DNA from: Pleurostoma richardsiae | Lineage: Eukaryota > Ascomycota > Sordariomycetes > Calosphaeriales > Pleurostomataceae | Assembly (NCBI GenBank): GCA_030052745.1 | Contig: JANBVO010000002.1 | Coordinates: forward strand, 1,116,001-1,180,000 | DNA length: 64,000 nt | Reading direction: 5' to 3' | Shown here: positions 45,897 through 57,272 of the stretch, piece by piece | How positions within the stretch are numbered: the first letter of the stretch is position 1 | Layout of the letters: the number at the start of each line of letters is the position of its first letter | Translations under genes and position numbers: made by a program | The notes under the pieces: generated by a model | The model's database searches: none | Told to the model about the DNA's origin: nothing | What the model saw: the letters and a program-made list of their open reading frames with translations, nothing else

Positions 45897-46343
45897 GTTG
45901 GAGTGTGGCTATTTATGTACCCGGCGATGAAGGATGGGGCGAGAGCTGGAGGATGAAGCTTGACCGGCAGCGGCACCTTGGTCGAAGTCACCAGAAAAAT
46001 TTCGGGAGCCGGAAGCACAAGCCACCGACCGGAACGAGGCTGAGCGGCCCAGCGAGCCACATGACCCACATCACATGCCCACGCCTGAGTGGTCCGACTT
46101 TCAGCGGGGTCAAAGAAGGCTGACGCCGGGGAGCTCTGGACCACCGGCTCTTTCACCCCATGAGGTCACGGCAGACGATGCGTCGCGGGTATAAAAGGGC
46201 AGCATCGAGGCATCCAGCTCGCGGCCGCGCGGTACCTATCGCCGACCCATATGCGACGTACTTTTGATCTCATACGCAACCGCTGAAAATGCCATGGGAT
46301 TCTGAACGCCTGCCTGTTCGAACAAACATCATCGACATCGAAA
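45897..46343. promoter_or_regulatory. Divergent promoter region with TATA box toward 46344
   Basis: The 447-bp spacer has a clean TATAAAAG at 46190-46197, about 150 bp upstream of the gene at 46344. Its GC-rich side toward TOM6 lacks a clear TATA, which fits the usual housekeeping arrangement. Confidence 0.5.
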
Positions 46344-47233
46344 ATGGCTGAGAACCGAAACACCACCCTGGGCCCCGGGGGCTTCCTCCCACCTACGCTG
46401 CCGTCGCCCGCGCCGAGCGGCACCTCTACCCGTTCGCTCTCCGGGCTGCCGCACCCTCGCTCCCACCCGCTCCGGGCCGGGTCCGCGAAGGAGGACACCA
46501 TCAGGCGGTACGTCGAGGACCGCATCATGCACATCAACCGGCGCTACGTCAAGAAGTTCGGCATCCCGGAGCCCGGCGACGAGGTCGTCGGGTATCGGAG
46601 TATGAGCGAGCTGTGCAAGGACCTCGAGGCGCTGGTTAATATCATATGGCTGTCGGGCACGCGTAAGTTGCTATTCCTCCCCGGCTTTTCCTATAAGCAT
46701 CCATAACAGTCGGCTGACTGAGCTGTCCTACAGCAAGCCTCCAGATACCCTATCTATTAAATATCGCAAACGAATTCACGACGTGGGTCACGTCCTTCCC
46801 GCCGTCTCCCACCGCGACGTTCTCCATCCTTCACAAGCTAGACCACTGCTTCGCCAGCCTGCTGAGCGGCCTGGACATCGAGACGAAGGAGACGCTACCG
46901 GGCTTTGAGAGCGGCCCACGCGGAGGGATGTCGCGCACCGACATGGTCCGCTGCAAGAGTCTGGTGGAGCAGACAAGGGTCATCATCGTCGACGTCATGA
47001 ATAAGGAGCCAGAGGAGGTGGAGGAAGTGGATGAGGATGGAGACGCCACCGATGCGGACCAGACGGAGAGCGGTGCCGAGGAGAAGAAATTCGTGGACCC
47101 TAACTGGGATGAGGATGAAGACGGCCTGGCGATGGACGTCGCAAAGGTGTATGAGAATACGCTTGTCCAGCTTGGAGAGGTGCTCGGGGAAGGTGCCTCA
47201 ATTGCTGAGATACCACGTCGGACGGATATCTGA
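46344..47233 (+). CDS. Conserved fungal protein of unknown function
   Basis: Exons 46344-46662 and 46734-47233 encode 272 residues. The 71-nt intron (donor GTAAGT, acceptor CTACAG) joins IIWLSGT to PSLQIPYLLNIANEF. The N-terminus is Pro/Ser-rich and disordered. A helical domain follows (about residues 50-215) with RRYVKKFGIPEPGDEVVGYRS, LEALVNIIWLSGTPSLQIPYLL, and FSILHKLDHCFASLLSGLD. An acidic insert (EEVEEVDEDGDATDAD) precedes the C-terminal helix. I recall that relatives are sometimes labelled meiotic recombination protein DMC1 in databases, but there is no Walker motif or RecA fold here, so I do not adopt that name. Function is unknown. The start ATG is the first in frame and lies 150 bp downstream of a TATA box. 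Confidence 0.78.
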
Positions 47234-48436
47234 CCGGGACCACGACCTGGATGAGGCCTGGTATTCCCTCCTACGCGGGTTCAGATGTGCCTGCCTGTAG
47301 AGTGGAGGCATCAGCAACATCGTCCTCACCGATGTGGAGTATGCAGAAGCTTTGGACTGTTAAGACTGCGGGGTTCTGAAATACCTTACTGGAACCATAC
47401 CGACCTCATGCAAGGTTTTATCGCTGTGCTTCTCTACGCAGCTTTGCTCGCAGGGTTCATGGCTGGGCTTGCCTTAGACCCTCATGCTGTGCAATATTGT
47501 CTTACATGTACAATGTGCGAGGTCCCACCCTGACTTCGCCAGATTTCTCTCGAAAGACGTGCGCCTCCCAGCTGTGCAGGCTGTGGCAAGCTCCTTTCGT
47601 TTTCAGGGTCCTTTCCGTGGAATGTTCCCAGGGGGCGAAGGGTGCAATGGAACGTCTTAGCATCGACGCTATCAATAGCCAGGAATTTGTCCAGCCTTCT
47701 CCGAGTAGGCCATCGCGTGGCCGAGGAAAGGGAGGCTGGAGGCGACGCCGGAGAGAGACAATGGTGGAAGAAAGGGGGTCGGTTGGCTGTGGGGGGCGCT
47801 GCATTCCTGGAGAATGTGGCGTTGCCACGTGCAAGCCCCATACGGGTACGAGAAGGCTACGGCAGAGCCGAATATCACCGTAGGAGCCGAGATCGTCAGT
47901 GGCCCCGAAGGACTCAAGCTTATTCCTTCCGTTCTACACTATCTATCACCTGCAGCAATGGGCACCACGGCGGTCTTCAAAGCCGAATTAAGCGATGCTC
48001 ATCTGGGGACTGGAGAGTGAGAGGATGGAAAGGTTAAATTAGATCTTAAGATCTAGAGTCTACGAAAGTAAGGGCTATGTAAGCGTGTATGTACCGATAC
48101 CCGGAGGTGGACGCAGCCGACCAAAAATGGGGTGCAAATTCGCACAAGTTGAAGAAGAGTGAGGTATGTCCAAGGGGTCCTTTCCGTCCATCTCTTAAGT
48201 CTATGCCGCAGCAGAAGAAGCCCATCTACAAGATGGAGCCCAAAGAGGTATCAAATGAAGCAACGAAGGAAGGAGATTCCTCCCAGCCCAAGTCTCGCAT
48301 GGTGTCTTTGAGTGATCTCTCTCCCGTCTTTCCCGTTCCCTGAACGCCGAAATGCCGGATCATCATGAATAACAAGTTCGTCAGTTGGAAAAAAAACCAT
48401 CTCCCCTTTTTTTTTGGTTTCGGTGGAGGTAGAATC
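47234..48436. other. Convergent intergenic region of 1.2 kb
   Basis: Lies between two converging genes. It contains frames up to about 130 codons with Arg/Pro-rich translations on several strands, typical of non-coding GC-rich DNA. A 9-T tract lies near 48409. I see no supported gene. Confidence 0.4.
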
Positions 48437-49336
48437 TCACGTCGAGTAGGCAGCGACGTACTCGACCTCCATCATGCTCCCGTAGCCGTCCGCCGTCGCG
48501 CTGTTCGGCGCGCCGGGGAAGTCCCCGCCAACGGCGAGGTTGAGGATCAGGAACAGCGGGCTGTGCGCCAGCGTGCCCCAGGTGCCCTCGTCGGCGACGG
48601 TCGCGCCCGTCAGCGTGAAGTACTCGACCCCGTCGCGCAGCCACGTCACGCTCTCGGTGGCCCAGTTGTTGCTGGTCCGGTCGACCTTGATTGCGTACGT
48701 GTGCCACTCGCTGTTGTCCGTCGCCACCTGGCCGCCCCGGCCGGTCGGCTCGTTGCAGGTCGTGCAGTGCGCCGTGCCGTACGCGGTCAGGAGCCCGTTG
48801 ACCTGCTCGAAGATGTCGAGCTCGCCGCACGCGGGCCACTCGGTGCCGTGGTGGATGCTGTCGCCCAGCATCCACACCGCGGGCCAGATACCCTGCATTT
48901 CCGCCGCCGAGTTGCCGCCCATGCGGATGGACGCCTCGATCTGCATTATCTTGCCGGCGGCTGGCGTGAAGGTCTTCTTGCTCTCGATGCGGGCTGAGGT
49001 CCACACGCCCGAGGCCGACTTGCGCGGGATGAACTGCACGGTGTTGCCGCCCGAGATCTGGACGTTGTTGTTGGAGGTGGTGTAGGTCTCCGCTTCGTTG
49101 TTGGTGTTGATACCTGCACAGCGATGTCAGTTTCCCGAAGGGCAAAGATCGATAGAGCAGCTAGAGGGACACATACCCAGCGCATAGTTCCAGTTATCTG
49201 AGTTGGGAGAGGAGCCAGCCGCGCCGGAGAAGGTGTCCTGCCAGAACGGCTGCCCGAGGCTGGGATAAGCCGGGGCGGCGACGGCGGAGACCATCGCCGG
49301 GAGAAGGAGAAGGAGGGAAAAAGCCTCGAAACGCAT
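48437..49336 (-). CDS. Secreted GH16 endo-beta-1,3(4)-glucanase
   Basis: Exons 49336-49177 and 49113-48437 encode 278 residues. A signal peptide (MRFEAFSLLLLLPAMVSAVA) precedes a GH16 beta-jelly-roll. The domain shows FWQDTFSG, NWNYALGINTNNEAETYT, WTSARIESKKTFTP (the substrate cleft), GIWPAVWMLGD, and the catalytic ELDIFE at 151-156 (nucleophile Glu151, Asp153, acid/base Glu156). It ends PLFLILNLAVGGDFPG and MEVEYVAAYST with no GPI signal or binding module, so it is a compact soluble glucanase. It probably hydrolyses mixed-linkage or beta-1,3-glucan outside the cell. The 63-nt intron (GTATGT to GTGCAG) lies in the codon after NYAL. No anomaly. Confidence 0.93.
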
Positions 49337-52300
49337 CTTGCTGACGGTGGCGTATATGAAGTGGGCGGAGGAGTTGATATGCGGATGCCTCGCTCAAGGA
49401 TCGACAACTGTCCAAGATGATCTGCAAAGGTAGTCTAGTCCCTGGGTGGAACTGTCTCTGTTGGCGTGGAGAAGGAGAAGATAAGGTAGGCTGGCTACCA
49501 CTGTTCCGGCAGATGATGTGGATGATGGATATATAAAGTTGAAGTCCGCAAAAGGAACGACAAGCCTCGGTCTCTCTGGAGCCGGTCAAGGTAAGGAAGG
49601 GATTTACGGAAAAGAAGGAACGTAGAGTGTGATCTAGAAGTATCACGAGAGAGAACGGAAGCGACCGAAGGCAGGGCAAGGCAAGGCAAAGGCAAGCAAG
49701 GAGCGGAAAGCAGGATCAAGAAGGCCGAGGCGGGAGGATGGGGAGGCTGTACATTGTTATATACGGAATACACAGATAGATTGGGGCCAGGGACGGCTCG
49801 GCAGGGCCTCGCCCACGCCCCGGAGCATCATGAATAAGGTATTAAGGAGGGTGGGTATCGGTAGGGGTCGCGGTCCATCCCATGTTCGAGGCGAACAGAC
49901 AAGACGCTTTGCGATAGCACTTGCATCTCGACTCTCCGAAGTGGGTACAGACACCGGACGATGGCCCCGGGAAGGGGTTTAAGGAGAATAAAAAGCTGCT
50001 TTTCCCCTTCTGGGGCGCCGGGGTCGTTGTGGCTACCCCTGATTGGGAAGTGCAAGCTGGGAGAGCTAGAGTTGAAACACGCCGACCATTCCAGCACCAA
50101 TCCCAAGGCGGCGCAGTCTTGCTGCCCCTGGCATGGGCGAGTTTTGAGGCCCAGAACACCCGCCCGCCCTTGCTGCCAGACAGTCGCTGGAGGTCCAACG
50201 AAGGATCTTCAGGTTCGGCTGCCCGACTGGGAGTGCCAGGCCGAAGCGATCAATGGCATGCATTGGCGCCTACTGTACGGCAGCGTCGAGTACATTGAAG
50301 ATAAGGCGGTAGGATGCCGCAACCGGTAGCGACCGGAAGCTCGCTCGCGGTGGAGATCAAGCTTGTGGGCTTAGGACAAGCCCATTATCACGACTATCCC
50401 TGCGTATATCATCCGAACCGCCACCCCGAGCGCTGGCGTTGGCGCAACTTACCGCTAGTCCCGAAGCCATTCAGCCATTCCGCACATCCCTCGTGGTTGG
50501 GAGGTGGGAACTGAGATTCTCGACCGCTCGTCCTATTCCGGAGTCCATGCATAACAGAGGGCAATATCTACAGGCATGAGATAAGGAGACGAAAAAAAAA
50601 CAAGGAGGAACGAAGATCTAAGCTGCACCGCCCTCAAAAGCTACTATCCATGTATCTGCACTCCTGGCCTTGGAAAAGGGGGCTCAGAAAAAGTGCGGCA
50701 AAAGCCCGCTCTCTTCCTGTCGTCCCCGTACTCGGGAGAGGGGCAGCGTGCAGAGAACGAATGAGCGAATGAACGAATGAAGCCAATGCCGCGCCCTCCT
50801 CTACACGAGGCGTTCGGTACCTGCGCAAGTCTGCTAAGCAAGCATGTGAAACAATGATGGCGTGGCTTGGTACCTGGCAGGGGGTTTAAAGTGCGAAAGT
50901 ACATTGCCCGGGGACGGAGAGAAGAGAAGAAACCCGGGTACATCTTGCCGTCAATTTGCTGTGCAATCCACTTCATTTCAAGAGATTCAAGCGCATTGAG
51001 GACTGAAGATGAGCTCGGCCGGTCGATCACCGCCCATTCTAGAGTATCGCCGACAAGGTTGTTGATGCTCGGCCGACGGCACCATCTGTCGCGCGATGCT
51101 CTCTCTCTCTTACCGCCGCATCTCTCTCCGTTGCTCCGTACCTTAAGTTGTACCATGGATGCTGCGCAGGTATTCTTTGGCTCTCGCCGCTTGCTTCCAA
51201 GCGCGCTGCGCCGCACAAGCTCCTTCGTCTCGACTGAATTAACTTAGCCCTCTGACTTGGCGGAGCTCCTGTTGCGCGACTTGCTGGCGCTTCGCGAGTG
51301 AGGTCCAAACATAGTTATGCGAGATCCTTCGGTTCTGAGCCTTCTTACTCCTGCATCCGCACTGTAGCCCGTCCTCCTCCGTTGGGCACCCTCCTTTCGC
51401 CCCTGAAGGAAGTGCCGGCAACGATCACTGTCTAACCGGTGTGAAGAGGAAGAGTTTTTTCTCTTCAGCCTGCAGAGAAACCTGCCGAGTCGTGATTTAG
51501 CGCCCTCCGCGAATGCCCAATTGGAGTTCTTAGACGCGATGTCAGGTCGTGAAGCTCTGCAGTAGCGTTGGCTCGGATGAGCTGTCAGAACTTTTTCAAT
51601 CTATTCCGATGACTTGTTCACCCAGCGTAGTGTCAAGGCACCGTGCGAGTGACGGCACCGGTGTGTTTGCTTAACCCCTGGCCCCTTGACAGGCCACCAC
51701 AACCAAAATAATCCCCCATTCTCTAGGTGTAAACAACTCCGTGCATCTAGGGAAACAACACAAGCACATCAGGAGAGTGTAGGTACCGGGGAATAACGAT
51801 TCCATTCTGTTATAGCGAGGTAGGAGACATGGCAGACTGGATACACGCCAGCTTCCCACAAGTGACAGTAGCATGGGATCTGTCGGCACACGGTATTTCT
51901 CCTCCTCTTTTGGGCCTAGCCAGTGCTCGAGCTGGCCCGAGCAGCCGTGGGATGTTGGGACGAAACAACCCAGCGCTATGTTTCATGTTTCAACCTTCAC
52001 AAGCGGTTCTGGACGTGATGCACCGCAGCGGAGCCGCCATGTGCTCGTCTCGCCGTCTTGGCCGCATCCTGACGAACCAGAGCAGCCGCCGACGAAGACT
52101 GCAAACTTTTCGCTTTTCCTGTTCGGTCTCTACCTCCGTGTGTGTGGGAGACGATGCGTTGGCGACTTGGGCTCCCTCTTCCAGCTAGGCCACCCATCAA
52201 GAGGCCACCGTCCACCGCCAGTTTATCGTGCCACACTCACGCACAACCCGACTAGATGTGTACCCGACTCAATGCACGAGATCAGGTGCACAATCTGAGA

Positions 52301-54360
52301 ACGACTGTGCGTCAGACGAGTGCCGGTGCGAGTGACAGTGCCTGCATCGCGTCGCATCGCGCCGCCGGGTCCAGAGCGCACACCCGCGAAAACCTTCCGG
52401 AACATCTCCTCCCACGCCCAACGATGGGAAACACGGGATCTCCTCACATCTGACAGCTCTTACAGACGATCATAAGGCCATCAATGGGGCATGCGGCCCC
52501 TACTGTCAAAGCTGATCTTGATTCAAGATGGCGACACAGCTGTGCCAGGTTGTGTACGCGTTATTCCCTGATCTGCCATGGCGATCACACATTCATCGCG
52601 TGGGCGCGATTGTTTATCTATCATGCGAAAGGTGAAGAGACGCCTGCTCGGTCTAGACAGGATGATCCATCCCTCTTATCTCGCCCTGTTATCGTTCCGC
52701 AACCGGAACACGGCAACGGTCCAGAAGCCTCTGGGGTCCCACGGCGGATCTCCCACCGCTAGCGAGCGACAAGGTTTGCGCTGTCGCTTGCAAGTGCTGC
52801 CGGATCGAGACGCTGTCGATCGTGTGCCATGGCCACGTTCGAGATGGATCCAAACCTTTACCAAACCTGCAACGTTCTGGCCCAGCTCGGGCCTCAGGTT
52901 GCAAAACCGGTTGCGCTACTGCTGCGGCACTTCGCGTTAGGCCTCGCCGAGTCTGAGGTTGACTGAAGCAACGTTCACACATGTGCTCTCGCTCATCATG
53001 CCATACTCTGAGGGACATGACTTGGTCCGACTTACGACGCTCGTGTTCCATCGAGCTCACTGACTAAAAGAGCATCTTGCTTCTTGCTCGAACAGCACAG
53101 GGACAAGCCGCCAGCGCTCAGATGGAGGGGCGGCGGCGGTGGTGGCCATGACCTGCCGTGTTGCATCCATGCATCCTCACTCTATCTGCCGGTAGACGGC
53201 AATTCATCTATATCAACGGGTGGCACCAATCAATGCCGTTCCCGATGCGCTTCCGCTTCTGGACCGTCTTCGTGCCGTGGCAGCCACTTATTGCTATCCC
53301 ACCTGGACAACCCGGGCGACTGATCATATAGAATGCTATGCCGATCTTGCCGTCCGCATCCAATCATTTCCATGGCTCACCTGTCTCTGGAAACTGTTGA
53401 TGCCTACAGTTCGGGGCTACTACAGCGGTCTTGTTTGCGACGCGCACGGGCTCACATTAGGTAGGTAGCCTGCCACTACAGACACTCCCTGCCAACAGCT
53501 CGACTGTCAACGAGAGCAGTCCATCTAGCCTGACATCGTCCTCACTCCGCATCTCCGATATGCTGGCCTACTCTGGTGACCCCTGTTCTAGCGACCGTTG
53601 AACCTGTTGACCGCCTTACCGGGCGGATCTCAGTCGGAATCGAACGAAACTGGTCTGAGACCCTGTAGGCCGGAGAAACCATTCCCGGCAACAGACCTGG
53701 GGACTGTTACACTCCTGTCGCTCGGCCTCAGAACAAGCCGCCGGTGCCCATCGGGGAGGAGCTCACCGGACCAGCGAGACGCGCGTCTACTAACATTGAC
53801 GACGCCTTCCGGGGTCCGCGGCCTGAAGCAGCGGTTAGGATCACATGTTGTGCCGAGTTCCGAGCCCTAATCGGAGTGCTTACCGGCTGATGGGACGGAG
53901 CCCCGGACTGATTTCTCGGCCGAGTGGCCGTTATTTCGCGGGGCGAGCCGGCAACGGTGGGGCAATTGTGAATGCTCATCGTGCCACCCGCTAAGCCTCG
54001 CTGGGATCACTTTGCGACTTTTGCAGGCATTTTTGTATGGCGGCGAGGATATTTTGAGTGGTTACATCATCTGTCATCTTCTAGAAGAGCTCGCCATGTC
54101 GAGCCGAGGCTCTCGAGGCTCTTCATGTGCCAAGCCTCGAGATGTTTATATGCCCCTACAAATTGACGTGATCTCGTGCTGCCAAGCTCCTCTTTGCTTC
54201 CGCTTACTGTACTCATCGTCACAATACCCTTTTACCTACTGCAGTGTCTGCTGCAAGCCAAGGACGCCTATATCAACTCCTTACGTGTACAAAAGGCGAC
54301 ACGAGACCGTCACACCACATCTGCCAACCCACACCTAGCTTAAGCCAACAACGCAAGGCG
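49337..54360. other. 5.0-kb stretch with no supported gene between divergent genes
   Basis: This is the largest gap in the window. Both flanking genes start at its edges and are transcribed away from it. Open frames up to about 190 codons exist, but all begin at non-ATG codons or lack recognisable content, and most are mirrored by equally long antisense frames. Composition is near the window average with several C/T-rich tracts. It may hold long regulatory regions, a non-coding transcript or a decayed element; I cannot tell which. Confidence 0.4.
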
Positions 54361-55251
54361 ATGACCACCCTAACGATACGGAACCGCATCTCGGTGGCGG
54401 AGATCTGCTTCTACGCCCCCACCCTGCTAGCCGCCGTCTTCCTCGCCGTCCGCCACGGCCTCGGCCGCAACGCCGCGTGGGTCTACCTGGGCATCTTCTC
54501 CATCGTGCGCCTCTCCGGCGCGGCGCTCGAGCTGGCGACCATCGCGCACCCGCTCAACATCGACATCCACACCGCCGCCATGATCTTCCAGAACATCGGC
54601 ATCTCGCCGCTCATGCTCGTCATGATGGGCCTGGTCGGGCGCATGCTGGCCTCCATCCGCCGGGGCGGCCGGCGCCGCACAGCCGTCGGGCCCGGCGAGC
54701 TGCGCCTCGTGCAGATGCTCATCTTCCTGGGCCTCGTGCTCGTCATCGCCGGGGGCGTCAAGGCCGGCAACCAGTTCAAGAAGACGCTGCACTTCCAGCT
54801 GCCGGTGGAAGGCGAGGCGGGTCTGGGCCTGATCATCTCCGGCTTCGGGCTGCTCACCATGGCCGCGCTGTACGTCTCCGTGCTGGCATCGCACATCGCG
54901 CCTGGAGAGAGGAGGTTACTGTCGGCGGTGTGGGTGTCCTTCCCCTTCCTTATCGTGCGTGTCGTCTATGGCGCCATGGGGACGTACACCAGGAACCCAA
55001 AGTTCAACCAGCTGACGGGGTCCGCGTATTACTTTCTCGGCATGGCCGTGGCCATGGAAATGGCGGTTGTCGTTGTGTGCGTGGCGATCGGCGCGACGCT
55101 GCCGCCGACGCCTATGGCGGAACAGGCCGCTGAGCTCAGGAAACTGAGGGATTCTTTGAGGATCAGGACGAGAAAGGTGCTCGGGCGGGAGCCGGAGTCG
55201 AGTAGGACGCCATCTCAGGAGAACCTTGAAAAGGATCAACCAACGGTATGA
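54361..55251 (+). CDS. Seven-helix membrane protein, DUF7702-type
   Basis: Single exon, 296 residues. Seven hydrophobic segments are spread over residues 10-245: AEICFYAPTLLAAVFLAV, AAWVYLGIFSIVRLSGAALELA, IDIHTAAMIFQNIGISPLMLVMMGLVGRML, LVQMLIFLGLVLVIAGGV, GLGLIISGFGLLTMAALYVSVLA, RRLLSAVWVSFPFLIVRVVYGAMG and AYYFLGMAVAMEMAVVVVCVAIG. This pattern and the blocks FSIVRLSGAALELA and FPFLIVRVVYG match a fungal membrane family I recall as DUF7702. No ligand or activity is known to me. The charged tail (about 50 residues, Ser/Arg/Glu-rich) is cytosolic and may be phosphorylated. Choosing ATG 54361 over an earlier frame start at 54244 avoids a non-conserved hydrophilic extension. Confidence 0.78.
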   Translation: MTTLTIRNRISVAEICFYAPTLLAAVFLAVRHGLGRNAAWVYLGIFSIVRLSGAALELATIAHPLNIDIHTAAMIFQNIGISPLMLVMMGLVGRMLASIRRGGRRRTAVGPGELRLVQMLIFLGLVLVIAGGVKAGNQFKKTLHFQLPVEGEAGLGLIISGFGLLTMAALYVSVLASHIAPGERRLLSAVWVSFPFLIVRVVYGAMGTYTRNPKFNQLTGSAYYFLGMAVAMEMAVVVVCVAIGATLPPTPMAEQAAELRKLRDSLRIRTRKVLGREPESSRTPSQENLEKDQPTV

Positions 55252-55467
55252 GGGAAGCGGTCGTCTCTTCACATTTTGATACCCGGCATGCAATACGATT
55301 ATGTTGTAGCCCTAATGATATGGATTTACTCGAACATAGAGATAGACTAGACGATAGACCACTAAAACAGCCCAAGCCTTCCTTCATTGGCCACAGGCCA
55401 GTTGCCTTTCCACGCCTTCAGTCCATGTCAGAAGGGAGCCCTCCTCGGCTTTCAGGAGCCTCAACTC

Positions 55468-55824
55468 TCAACTAGGGCACGGCTTTCCCACGACGCTGCA
55501 GTCCTTGCGGTACCCATAGTCGCAGCAATTGCCGTTCTTCGCACACTGATACGCGTGGTTGTACACTCGCTTCTTGATGACGACCCACTGGTCGTCCCCC
55601 CAGCCGCAGCTGCCGCAGTACACACCCGGCTCCAGCCCCGTGACACACTTGCACCCGTTGTAGTCGCAGGCTCGCTGCTCCAGCTCAGCAAGGGCGTCGC
55701 GCGCGGCGATGTCTCTGGTCTCCGGGACGATGGAGATTCCCTCGGCGAGCTGCGCTGCGCTTGCTCCTTCCAGAGCGGCGGCAGCCGCGATGGAGACGAA
55801 TGAAAGAATAGCGATCAGCCGCAT
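55468..55824 (-). CDS. Cysteine-rich small secreted protein
   Basis: Single exon, 118 residues. A signal peptide (MRLIAILSFVSIAAAAALEG) is followed by a short acidic propeptide-like segment (about residues 24-50, ending ALAELEQRA) and a compact 67-residue domain with ten cysteines (CDYNGCKC, YCGSC, YQC, NCCDYGYRKDC, PCPS). The pattern suggests up to five disulfides. Proteins of this size and composition in fungi include effectors, antifungal peptides and hydrophobin-like or lectin-like factors, but the order here does not match the classical hydrophobin pattern (no two separated CC pairs). I do not recognise a specific family. The neighbour at 54361 is convergent. Confidence 0.7.
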   Translation of the reverse strand: MRLIAILSFVSIAAAAALEGASAAQLAEGISIVPETRDIAARDALAELEQRACDYNGCKCVTGLEPGVYCGSCGWGDDQWVVIKKRVYNHAYQCAKNGNCCDYGYRKDCSVVGKPCPS

Positions 55825-57272
55825 CGCTGTATAAGATTGTGCTAGCGTAAGGTAAATAGTTGTGACTGACAGTCTGGGTATGTTTGGGCTTACTGGTTCG
55901 AAAGGGTACTGCGTCGACTTTGAGTCCGAGGTTGCTGAGATAGATCCAGTTTGTAACTTCTGCGTCTCCCAGTTGTCCATCAAGGGACCACACAAGTCTA
56001 TATATACTCTACATTCAATCCAATTCTGTTCCCTACGTTTGACTACTCTCGGCGTAACCAGAAGGCCGTCTGACGACTATTGACCTGCTCCAAGGAGCCA
56101 CGCAGATTAGATAGGTATCGATGGCGTTCCCCCAAAGTTTCCAGCCCATAAGATCATGAGGAAATCTTCAGCCTCACTCAGTGAACATCATAGAGCAACG
56201 GCGAGTGGTTGGAAGCCAATACACTCGTCACTAGCCGTTTCCTGGAAGTATCCGGATCATACCTTGAGAATAAGACAATTCCGCCGTCTAGGCCAGCAGC
56301 AAGGCTCAGCTGGAGGCGCTACTCCTTGCCAAGCATAAGCAATATGCCTTAACAATGAGAGTGTAACGCGAAGATGGAACTTGTCCCGGACATTGATGGG
56401 CGAAAACAAAGGAGTGAGGAGTTGACAGCGCTGATAGGTTACCTGGCTACCCCAGGTTTAAATATAGTCTCAAGTATCTCGATGGCTCAGGGCTTCCCCG
56501 CAAAGGTCGTTTCCTTGATTAAACATTGCTTGGCACACGATGCCTAGACTTCCGTTTTTAAATACCTTGTGCAATGAGCCTATCACAACTGGTAGGCCGC
56601 ATACGTCGTGCGACGTTGAATGCCGGTCAGGGCGAATGCTCACACTGTACACGTCTACTTTGTTGTTCACGGGCCAAGTTCAATTCTGTCTAACTTTAGC
56701 AGCTGCTCGTAATATTATTCAAGACCTGGAACTGAGGTATGGGCTTCCATATCACAGTGTCTGGGAGGTATACACACTATTGCCTAGAGAACCGGCTAGA
56801 TTGGCGCTGGATGCTGACCGGCCTGCAGGGCTGACAACGCAGGGGAATCGGAACTAGTCAAAGAAGCAGTGAAAAGCTCCTGACAGACTTGACTTATAGC
56901 GAAGGGCTGCTAACAGAGGCATTATGTACCCGGCTAGTACGCGGTAGTGATATTGTCCAAGTCACCATCTCTCTAGACTCGAGCGGGAGCCGCTTGGGAT
57001 CGATCTCCCAGCAGCAGGAACTACATAGGAAGTCTCCGGGAAATGCACCAAGACCGAGCTGCACTTTTTCTACTAGAACATAGAAGTGCCATTGACGTAC
57101 AGTGTATATTGATCGACTCCTTTGGTCATTGGCTGATGGCAAAGGGTTGCTCCAGCACTAAAGCAGGGTTTACCCCCTAACTGTATGTATATCGGTTCCC
57201 TTTGAATGACTAGTATAGAAAATCGCCAGTCCAGATCTAGATTCCAAGAACGCCACGCTTCGTCTACTACTC
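55825..57272. other. Intergenic, 1.4 kb, no supported gene
   Basis: Lies upstream of the cysteine-rich gene and downstream of the acetolactate decarboxylase gene (both on the minus strand). A 106-codon frame from ATG 56540 exists, but its translation has no recognisable content. AT content is somewhat higher than in coding DNA. Confidence 0.4.

Noticed and set aside
46344-47233. DMC1 recombinase
   Set aside because: I recall that label for relatives of this protein, but there are no Walker A/B motifs or RecA core; the name is not supported.
50644-51156. Minus-strand open frame of about 170 codons from ATG 51156
   Set aside because: No domain, signal or conserved block was recognised, and the opposite strand is similarly open. 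It is retained only as part of the gene-free region.
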